Below, piece after piece: positions 57,916 to 64,000 of a stretch of 64,000 nucleotides of DNA. The translations under genes were made by a program, and so were the position numbers. The DNA lies in NCBI RefSeq assembly GCF_011683955.1, contig NZ_JAAQPI010000003.1, positions 671,877 to 735,876 of the forward strand, read 5' to 3'. Within the stretch, counting starts at the first letter, position 1; the number at the start of each line of letters is the position of its first letter. Origin of the DNA: Pseudomaricurvus alkylphenolicus (GTDB lineage Bacteria; Pseudomonadota; Gammaproteobacteria; Pseudomonadales; Cellvibrionaceae). Under the pieces are notes generated by a model. The model saw nothing but the letters and a program-made list of their open reading frames with translations, searched no databases and was not told the origin of the DNA.

Positions 57916-59103
57916 TCAAGAGGGGGCGGCTGCCGGAATTTTGTCAGCCCGATATTCCGTCGGCGTTTGTCCCAGGCTGTCCTTAAACGCCTTGTTGAAG
58001 GAACTCAGCGAGCGGAAGCCGATGTCCAGGGCAATGGTCAGAACCGCAACTTCGCGTTCATCGGGATCCGCCAGGCGCTGGCTGGCCTCCCGGATACGGT
58101 AGGTATTCAGAAAGTCGTTAAAGTTACGGTAGCCGAGGCCGGCATTGATGATTTTACGCAATCGGTACTCCGGAAGTTCGAGACGATTGGCCAGCTGACC
58201 AATCGTCAGACCCATCTCTCGGTACACAAAATCTCGCTCCATCAGATGAGTCAGCTGCTCCAGCAGCCCATCAGGCACCTCTGAGAGGGTGTTGGCGGAG
58301 CGGGAGCCACTCTCATCCGCCGATTCGACCTCAGTGGGTGGTTTGCTTGGCAAAATTTGCTCCCGCGCCTCATTATCAGCCACGACCACAAAGTCTTCTT
58401 CCGCCAGAGCCGCTCCGCGCCCGGCTTCCGTTAGCATATCTATGGCGATGGGAGGCTTGGGCTCAGCGGGATGCAGAATGCCGGATTTGTATTCCAGTAA
58501 CAGAGCGTTGGTCATCAGCAACATTCCACCGACGGGTAGATATTGCCCCAGGGGCAGCCATTCGGCGCCCGGAAAAATCAGTTCCCGGAACAGCAGCAGC
58601 GTCAGAATATACAAGCCCAGCAGACCACAGAACCACAACCGCAAGTCCCGCCTGGCCTCCACCAGATCGTCGCGCCAGTAGTGAATGATTGACCAGATCG
58701 CCAGTCCCAACAGTACAAACTCCAGCGCCTGGGGCAGTGTCCAGAACAACAGTTTTGGCACAAACGCGCCTGACATCGTGAGCAAGCTTCCCAAGGTGGG
58801 CAACACCACCGTTGTGCCCACCAGGATTAACTTCCAGGGCTTGAGCTGAAAGCGCTCCTCAAACAGGCTGGCACTGAACAACCAGAAACTGCCGGGCACC
58901 AGCGTCTGTAAAAAGGTCACCACTAGAGCACCCCAACGACCGTCGGCCAGCGGCACCAGCAGATAACCCGTTACGGCCGTCAGCATGACCGCAAACAGCC
59001 ACTGCTGCACCGACCAGTCCCGTTGGCTGCGCAGCAATAGCAGCGCGCTGAGCAAAATTTGAGAGAATGAAAACGCCAGAGCGGCGATAAACAACTGATC
59101 CAT
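57916..59103 (-). CDS. Membrane-anchored AraC-family transcriptional regulator
   Basis: 395 residues. About seven hydrophobic helices fill residues 1-215, then a linker (about 215-275), then an AraC-type DNA-binding domain (about 285-385) with both helix-turn-helix units: MGLTIGQLANRLELPEYRLR and VLTIALDIGFRSLSSFNKAF, ending in DSLGQTPTEYR. Regulators with this 7TM build may respond to membrane or periplasmic signals; the ligand is unknown. It is upstream of and co-directional with the cytochrome operon, 142 bp away, and is the obvious candidate to control it. Confidence 0.88.
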   Translation of the reverse strand: MDQLFIAALAFSFSQILLSALLLLRSQRDWSVQQWLFAVMLTAVTGYLLVPLADGRWGALVVTFLQTLVPGSFWLFSASLFEERFQLKPWKLILVGTTVVLPTLGSLLTMSGAFVPKLLFWTLPQALEFVLLGLAIWSIIHYWRDDLVEARRDLRLWFCGLLGLYILTLLLFRELIFPGAEWLPLGQYLPVGGMLLMTNALLLEYKSGILHPAEPKPPIAIDMLTEAGRGAALAEEDFVVVADNEAREQILPSKPPTEVESADESGSRSANTLSEVPDGLLEQLTHLMERDFVYREMGLTIGQLANRLELPEYRLRKIINAGLGYRNFNDFLNTYRIREASQRLADPDEREVAVLTIALDIGFRSLSSFNKAFKDSLGQTPTEYRADKIPAAAPS

Positions 59104-59238
59104 AGATGTCGCGATTATTATGGTTATGGAAATTGATCCCTCGGGGAGTGCCAGGGATTATAACCAGATTGCGGTGGCCCCGGCATTCCCCAATAGCATC
59201 TGGCTACTATAACTGCAGGTTATATAACCCTTTGCTCG

Positions 59239-59267
59239 TTAACTTGCTGGCCACAGAGGCCTACAAT
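59239..59267 (+). promoter_or_regulatory. Candidate sigma-70-type promoter of the flagellin gene
   Basis: TTAACT (59239-59244), 17-bp spacer, TACAAT (59262-59267), some 30 bp before the flagellin ATG. The spacer holds the palindrome GGCC-N5-GGCC. A flagellar sigma-28 promoter would be expected instead; I could not find a convincing one. Confidence 0.4.
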
Positions 59268-59296
59268 AATGGAATCTGTGTATCTCGGATTCAGCC

Positions 59297-60109
59297 ATGG
59301 CTATTACGCTAAATACCGGTAACTTCTTCGCCAGCATTCAACAGGCCCAGCGCGCCAGCGAGACCAGCGCCAGCCGACTGGCGTCCGGGTTACGCATTAA
59401 CAGTGCCGCCGATGATGCCGCCGGCCTGGCTATCAGTAACCGGCTGGGTGCACAAACCATCGGCTTTAACCAGGCCGTACGCAACGCCAACGATGGCATT
59501 TCACTGATCCAGACCGCTGACGGCAGCCTCGGCTCAATTACCGAAAACCTGCAACGCTTTCGGGAACTGGCGATTCAGGCCGGCAGTGGCATTCTCAACG
59601 ACAGCGACCGCGCAGCGATCAATGCCGAAGCCCTGCAACTGAGGGACGAAATTAACCGAATCCTGGAAACCAGCAGTTTTAACGGCGTCGACCTGTTCAA
59701 GAATACCGGCTCTGTGGATTTGCAAATCGGAGGCAACAGCGGCGAAACCCTGAGCGTCGACACACAAAATCTGTTGCAACAGGTCAACGACCTCGGCCTT
59801 AACAGCATCGATCTGAGTTCCAGCGGCGGCGCCCAGAGCGCCCTCGGGGTACTCGATTCCATTCAGGGGCTGGTCAACGAGAATGCCAGTAACCTGGGCG
59901 CTATCAATAACCGTCTCGACAATACCATTTCCCAACTCCAGGGCAGTGCCGTTAATGCCGAAGCCTCACGCTCCCGTATTGCCGACACGGATTTTGCCCG
60001 CGAGAGCTCAGAAAAAGCCCGCAACGATATCCTCCTGGAAGCAGGCCTGGCCCTGCAGGCCCAGGCCAATATTCGCAGCGAGCTGGTACTGCAGCTGCTT
60101 AACCCCTAG
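59297..60109 (+). CDS. fliC: Flagellin
   Basis: 270 residues, a short flagellin with essentially only the conserved D0/D1 parts. N-terminal segment ASETSASRLASGLRINSAAD and AGLAISNRLGAQTIGFNQA, and C-terminal SRIADTDFARESSEKARNDI and ALQAQANIRSELVLQLL are the polymerisation helices; the variable middle is only ~60 residues. It forms flagellar filaments after export. There is no other flagellar gene in the window, no clear ribosome site, and the 3' end overlaps the convergent speB by 11 bp. It could be the main or an accessory filament protein. Confidence 0.92.
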   Translation: MAITLNTGNFFASIQQAQRASETSASRLASGLRINSAADDAAGLAISNRLGAQTIGFNQAVRNANDGISLIQTADGSLGSITENLQRFRELAIQAGSGILNDSDRAAINAEALQLRDEINRILETSSFNGVDLFKNTGSVDLQIGGNSGETLSVDTQNLLQQVNDLGLNSIDLSSSGGAQSALGVLDSIQGLVNENASNLGAINNRLDNTISQLQGSAVNAEASRSRIADTDFARESSEKARNDILLEAGLALQAQANIRSELVLQLLNP

Positions 60110-61040
60110 CGTAATCGCCCTTACGCTGCGCCAATACATATAACATCTCCAGCGCCAGGGTCGCAGCGGCCAAGGACGTCACCTCACCGCTGTCATAGGC
60201 GGGAGCCACCTCCATCACATCCATCGCCACAATATTGAGGCCGGACAATCGGCGAATAATCTGCAGCGCTTTATTGCTGCTCAATCCCCCGGCCACTGGA
60301 GTGCCAGTACCAGGCGCACAACCCGGATCCAGACAGTCGATGTCAAAGCTCAAGTAAACGGGTCGATCACCAATCACGGAACTGATGCGAGCCACGATTG
60401 CTTCGGCAGAATGATCATTGGCCCAGTCGGCGTCCAGAACTGTCAATTCATGATCAGCCGGATCGTATTCCGTGCGAATACCGACCTGGACGCTGGCCCC
60501 GGCATCAATCAACCCCTCTTTGGGGGCGTGATAAAACATCGAGCCGTGGTTATAGCGCGCATCACTCGGTTCGGTGTCGGTATGAGCGTCAAAATGCAGC
60601 AGCGCCATGGGGCCGTGGTGCCTGGCAGCCGCGCGCAGCAAAGGCAGGGTAATAAAGTGATCGCCACCGAGCGTCAGCAGGGTTTTTCCGGCCGACATGA
60701 TGCGGTCGGCCTCAGCACTGACGAGTTCCATCATCTCGTCGCTGTTGCCTTCCTCATAGACAATGTCACCGTAGTCGTCGACCTTCAGTCGCTCTGCCAG
60801 AGCAAAGGACCAGGGCCAGCGTTTTTGCTCCCAGCGCAACTGGCTGGAGGCCTGGCGAATACCGGCAGGACCGAAGCGGGTACCGGATCGACCGGTGGTC
60901 GCCAGGTCATAGGGCACCCCCATCACCACCGCGTCGGTATCGGCGGACAAGTCCCGCGAGAGCGGCAGGCCCATAAAGGTGAAGATATTGGCGTAGGTAG
61001 TACTGTCGGCGCCAAATGGGCGCGATTGTGTAGCGGACAT
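60099..61040 (-). CDS. speB: Agmatinase (agmatine ureohydrolase) SpeB
   Basis: 313 residues, ureohydrolase family. Manganese-binding segments LTLGGDHFITLP, LLHFDAHTDTE and SFDIDCLDPGCAPGTGTPVAGG are intact. It converts agmatine to putrescine and urea. The ATG has an AAGGAG site about seven bases upstream. Its partner speA (arginine decarboxylase) is often adjacent but not in this window. Agmatinase and related guanidinobutyrase are hard to tell apart by eye; the former is favoured by the length and the segments quoted. Confidence 0.88.
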   Translation of the reverse strand: MSATQSRPFGADSTTYANIFTFMGLPLSRDLSADTDAVVMGVPYDLATTGRSGTRFGPAGIRQASSQLRWEQKRWPWSFALAERLKVDDYGDIVYEEGNSDEMMELVSAEADRIMSAGKTLLTLGGDHFITLPLLRAAARHHGPMALLHFDAHTDTEPSDARYNHGSMFYHAPKEGLIDAGASVQVGIRTEYDPADHELTVLDADWANDHSAEAIVARISSVIGDRPVYLSFDIDCLDPGCAPGTGTPVAGGLSSNKALQIIRRLSGLNIVAMDVMEVAPAYDSGEVTSLAAATLALEMLYVLAQRKGDYARG

Positions 61041-61283
61041 GAGCGTCTCCTTTTAGGGAACCGGGTGGTTCCGTTAATCAGGAATGCACTAAAGGCAGTG
61101 CTCTCGCCACAGGATCCTGTACCTGCAACGGACGTCAAGATTTTAAGTCGTGATGTTTGCGACCGACACAGACTACCGTATTCACAAATGCTAAGGCAAC
61201 CCGAGCGGCCCGGGGGCGTCTCCGCACTCTTGCCTGGCGGATCAATTTGAATGGCAAATTAATCCAGAAGCCTGAAGCACACC

Positions 61284-61985
61284 TTAGTACTGATCCCGCC
61301 GTCGCAACCAGGCCATTGGAAAATCAAACTCCGCCTCGTCGCGCCCGGCCGGGGTCAGATCAATCAACTGATAAGCGCCGTTAAGCGCATCCAAGCCACG
61401 GGAGTAACACGAATAGGTGTGATAGACACGACCGTCGTCACCCTTGGCAAAAACACTCACGCCGGGTAACTCCTCGCCCACCGAGCGAGCCTTGCGAAAA
61501 TTATACTGCGCCTCGGCACCCGCCTGCTGCTCAGGAGTGAAAGACACATTAAAATCAACATTAAAATCCGACCCCAGAGAAGACACCCAGGGAAAACGCC
61601 ATCCCATACGCTCACGATAAGCCAGAAGGTTTTCCAGTGGCGCCCGGGAAATCGCCATCAGACGAATATTACGCGCCAGTAAATGCACCGCTACGCCGTC
61701 ATAACTGTCCGCCCAGAATGAACAACTCGGGCATCCCTGCTCCCACTCAGGACCAAACATAAAGTGATAAATCAACAGCTGCTCCGAATCCCCAAACAAC
61801 TGCTCCAGACTCTGCTCACCGGTTTCCGTGTCAAAACGGTAGTCCTTTTCGACCGCGACCCAAGGCAGCTCCCTTCGAGCTTCCGATAACTCATCCCGAA
61901 GGCGGGTGAACGCCTTCTCCCGCTCCAGCAACTCCACCCGCTTTTCTAACCATTGCTCGCGACTGACAACACTCTTTGGCTTCAT
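61284..61985 (-). CDS. DUF899 family thioredoxin-like protein
   Basis: 233 residues from the ATG at 61985, which has GGAG six bases upstream; an ATG four codons earlier contains that site in its own codons. The family pattern is clear: VVSREQWLEKRVELLEREKA near the start, then LPWVAVEKDYRFDTETGE, YHFMFGPEWEQGCPSCSFWA with a CPSC motif, LENLLAYRERMGWRFPWVSS, and DLTPAGRDE near the end. The fold is thioredoxin-like, with CPSC as a possible redox pair; the function of DUF899 is unknown. Stands alone, following dbpA on the same strand by 27 bp. Confidence 0.9.
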   Translation of the reverse strand: MKPKSVVSREQWLEKRVELLEREKAFTRLRDELSEARRELPWVAVEKDYRFDTETGEQSLEQLFGDSEQLLIYHFMFGPEWEQGCPSCSFWADSYDGVAVHLLARNIRLMAISRAPLENLLAYRERMGWRFPWVSSLGSDFNVDFNVSFTPEQQAGAEAQYNFRKARSVGEELPGVSVFAKGDDGRVYHTYSCYSRGLDALNGAYQLIDLTPAGRDEAEFDFPMAWLRRRDQY

Positions 61986-62012
61986 GACATGCTCCATGGT
62001 TCAACACACTGC

Positions 62013-63413
62013 TCAACGCAATTGGCGTACCCGAAACTTTCGACCTTTGATCTTACCGCCGCCCAGTTTCTTTAAGGCACTCTTAACACACTGCCTTTGC
62101 ACTGCGACGTAAGAACAAAAATCCGAGATATGGATTTTACCCACCTGACTGCCCTCAATGCCGCCGCTGCCCGTCAGTGCACCCAGAATATCGCCGGGAC
62201 GCACCTTATTCTTCTTACCGCCGTCGATTTGCAGTGTCACCATCAGAGGACGAGCCAGCGACCGGGAATCCGACAGCGGCTCAGGTAAATTTTCAAGCTT
62301 GACGCTCAACCCCTGCTCCGTCTCCAATTGCTCCAGCTTGTGACGCTCGCGGGCAGAAAACAGCGTATGCACCCGCCCGCTTAAACCGGCACGCCCGGTA
62401 CGCCCCGCGCGATGTACATGCACCTCACTGTCCCGGGCCGGTTGATAATTGATCACACAATCCAACGCCTCAATATCCAGCCCCCGGGCCGCCACATCCG
62501 TCGCCACCAACACCGTGGCACTCTGATTGGCAAAGCGCACCAACACCTGCTCACGATCCCGCTGAATCAAATCCCCATGCAGTGCCAAGGCCACCACTCC
62601 ATGGCTGCGCAAAAAATCCGCCAACTCCTGGGTTTCGCGCTTGGTATTGCAAAACACCATCGCCGACTCAGGCCGCTCGCTGACCAATAAGTCCGTCACC
62701 GCCTGCGGTCGCTGACCGGACGCCTCGACCTCATAGAAAAACTGCTCGATTACACCCAGTTTAGCCGAGGGGTGCGCACTCACCCGCACCGGCTCTCTCA
62801 ACACACGCCCCGCAATCGCCTCAATTTGGGGCGGGTAGGTCGCACTGAACAACAACGTCTGACGTTGCCGGGGCAAGAACTCCACAATCTTATCCAGACT
62901 GTCCTGAAACCCCATATCCAGCATCCGGTCCGCCTCATCCAACACCAGCGCATCGATAAACTCAGGATTCAACCGCCCCTTACGCAAATGCTCCTCCACC
63001 CGACCAGGCGTACCCACCACAATATGGGCTCCGTGTTGCAACGAACCAATCTGAGGGCCCAGAGGCATACCGCCACACAGCGTCAACACCTTAATATTGT
63101 GAACCGCCCTGGCCAGACGGCGGATCTCCCGCGCCACCTGATCGGCCAACTCACGGGTGGGACACAACACCAGAGACTGCACCCGAAACCGCTCCACCTT
63201 CAGCCGGCTCAACAACCCAAGACCAAACGCCACCGTCTTGCCCGTGCCCGTGTGAGCCTGAGCAATCAAATCCCGGCCCTGCAACAAAGGCGGTAACGCA
63301 CTCGCCTGAATTGGCGTCATATGCACATAACCCAAGGTGTCCAGATTACCCAACAACGCTGGCGGCAGCGCCAACTCACCAAAGGCCAACTCACCAACTG
63401 ATCGTGTCGACAA
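62013..63413 (-). CDS. dbpA: ATP-dependent RNA helicase DbpA
   Basis: 466 residues. DEAD-box motifs: AQAHTGTGKTVAFGL, PTRELADQ, LDEADRMLDMG, SATYPP, and HRAGRTGRAG. The C-terminal ~75 residues form the DbpA RNA-binding domain (GDILGALTGSGGIEGSQVGK; HISDFCSYVAV), which recognises hairpin 92 of 23S rRNA; the enzyme takes part in 50S assembly. The gene seems to start with TTG: no ATG or GTG lies between the stop upstream and the conserved FGELALPPALL start, and AGG lies eight bases before. A minus-strand TATAAT at 63449-63454 may be its -10. Confidence 0.94.
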   Translation of the reverse strand: MSTRSVGELAFGELALPPALLGNLDTLGYVHMTPIQASALPPLLQGRDLIAQAHTGTGKTVAFGLGLLSRLKVERFRVQSLVLCPTRELADQVAREIRRLARAVHNIKVLTLCGGMPLGPQIGSLQHGAHIVVGTPGRVEEHLRKGRLNPEFIDALVLDEADRMLDMGFQDSLDKIVEFLPRQRQTLLFSATYPPQIEAIAGRVLREPVRVSAHPSAKLGVIEQFFYEVEASGQRPQAVTDLLVSERPESAMVFCNTKRETQELADFLRSHGVVALALHGDLIQRDREQVLVRFANQSATVLVATDVAARGLDIEALDCVINYQPARDSEVHVHRAGRTGRAGLSGRVHTLFSARERHKLEQLETEQGLSVKLENLPEPLSDSRSLARPLMVTLQIDGGKKNKVRPGDILGALTGSGGIEGSQVGKIHISDFCSYVAVQRQCVKSALKKLGGGKIKGRKFRVRQLR

Positions 63414-63676
63414 AATAAAAACCTGAAAATTTAGGAAATAAGAAAGACATTATAAAGCAGGCCAACCCTAGAGACCCGCACCGGGATCTCTCCCTGTATT
63501 GGCGCAACAGTGTTGTGAGATATATCGCACAAAAAATAAAGAAAATGTCTACAAGACAACCAACCCCCATCGCCTACACTGAATATCGGCAGCTGACTGT
63601 TTCAGCGGCCCGACGCTTTTGTACTTATTGTTTTTTGGTCTTTTTTTGGGTCTTAATGGATTTGAGGTAACACCCC

Positions 63677-63766
63677 ATGCCGGTTTCAACGCAAGAATAT
63701 GTCTTCTTAACTGTATTTCCCTTTGCCGCAGCCGTGTTTCATTTTCTGGTACTGCAAACGTTTTAA
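63677..63766 (+). CDS. Possible 29-residue membrane microprotein
   Basis: ATG is nine bases after GAGG (TTTGAGGTAAC). The frame encodes a short polar start (MPVSTQEY), then about 20 hydrophobic, Phe-rich residues (VFLTVFPFAAAVFHFLVLQ), as expected for a single membrane helix, and stops at TAA. A strong terminator lies 50 bp further on, so the transcript could be ~200-300 nt. Such a short frame may arise by chance; conservation would decide. Alternatively the transcript is an untranslated small RNA. Confidence 0.35.
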   Translation: MPVSTQEYVFLTVFPFAAAVFHFLVLQTF

Positions 63767-63816
63767 TCAACTCTCCTCCACCTCTGTCGTTTGACGCTTT
63801 TGTTAATGACAGCTTA

Positions 63817-63846
63817 CCCCGCAGCTTAACAGCTGCGGGGTTTTTT
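63817..63846 (+). terminator. Strong rho-independent terminator
   Basis: CCCCGCAGCT and AGCTGCGGGG enclose a TAAC loop and are followed by six T (63841-63846). Plus-strand orientation only; it implies a plus-strand transcript arising between the dbpA start and this point. Confidence 0.85.
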
Positions 63847-63935
63847 ATTTGGAGGCACGGATTAGTCAGCATAGTGCCATAACCGGTCTTAGAAATTCGC
63901 AGGATTGGTACTCTGACGGCGTTGTTTATGCGTAG

Positions 63936-63966
63936 GGCGGATTAGGCGCTTGCGCCGTAATCCGCC
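63936..63966. repeat. Palindromic interspersed-repeat-like element
   Basis: GGCGGATTA-GGCGC-TT-GCGCC-G-TAATCCGCC: two nested inverted repeats with a single unpaired base. Sequences of this kind (GTAGGGCGGATTA...) recur as intergenic repeats in many proteobacteria; only one copy is seen in this window. Confidence 0.55.
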
Positions 63967-64000
63967 GGTTCTGCCGGAGATGTTCGTTGGCTTCGGCCCG

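Larger units (their letters stand above)
63414..64000. other. Gene-poor right end: dbpA upstream region, possible microprotein, terminator and palindrome
   Basis: No conventional gene. Contents: a TATAAT for dbpA on the minus strand (63449-63454), an imperfect palindrome AGAGACCCG-N3-CGGGATCTCT-like at about 63471-63493, a small frame for a hydrophobic peptide (63677-63766), a strong plus-strand terminator (63817-63846), and a palindromic repeat (63936-63966). The last ~30 bases hold nothing I recognise. Confidence 0.5.

Overview
The window looks like chromosomal DNA of a free-living, piliated and probably flagellated gammaproteobacterium with moderate-to-high G+C. Gene orders shared with Pseudomonas-type genomes (rpsT / murJ-ribF-ileS-lspA-fkpB-ispH followed by minor pilins; rplU-rpmA-obgE-proB; pilS-pilR) together with a CrbS/CrbR-ActP acetate module point to the Cellvibrionales/Pseudomonadales side of the class; this placement is inference from gene content and order. 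I saw no rRNA, tRNA, insertion sequence, prophage or CRISPR array, and no obvious frameshifted gene.

Layout. 1-9.3 kb: acetate/short-chain acid uptake and sensing: DUF294-type protein (cut by the left edge), a membrane-anchored unknown protein, ActP-like symporter with its DUF4212 partner, a DcaP-like porin, and the convergent CrbR regulator and CrbS hybrid kinase. Two pairs of GACC-N3-GTCT palindromes lie upstream of the porin and of the symporter operon and are the best candidates for CrbR sites. 9.3-19.8 kb: clpB, pgeF, rluD, bamD, nadE, then pilS-pilR. 19.8-35.7 kb: two complete and diverged minor-pilin operons in tandem (each fimT-pilV-pilW-pilX-pilY1-pilE), separated by an oppositely oriented orphan pseudopilin. 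35.8-43.4 kb: ispH, fkpB, lspA, ileS, ribF, murJ. 43.5-54.3 kb: SOS-regulated yebG, rpsT, a HisC-like aminotransferase, proB, obgE, rpmA, rplU, then ispB, pgi, dinG and yqcC. 54.4-59.1 kb: a periplasmic c-type cytochrome operon (diheme cytochrome, diheme peroxidase, beta-helix/cytochrome fusion) preceded by a membrane-anchored AraC-type regulator. 59.3-64 kb: a lone flagellin, speB, a DUF899 protein, dbpA, and a gene-poor right end with a possible membrane microprotein, a strong terminator and a palindromic repeat.

Most striking points. (1) The larger PilY1 (1614 aa) has three tandem ~140-residue beta-sandwich-like modules inserted inside its von Willebrand A domain, while the paralogous PilY1 next door has lost the metal-binding DxSxS motif; together with the duplicated pilin sets this suggests two pili or two tip complexes with different adhesive properties. 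(2) The five-heme operon joining a beta-helix protein to a cytochrome domain, with its own transmembrane AraC regulator and a 53-bp-spaced direct repeat, is the least explained biochemical system here. (3) The four phased palindromes give a testable binding-site model for CrbR.

Gene starts were moved from the longest open frame to an inner codon wherever a clear Shine-Dalgarno sequence or family alignment supports it; this is stated entry by entry. All family assignments come from reading motifs and recall, not from database searches.
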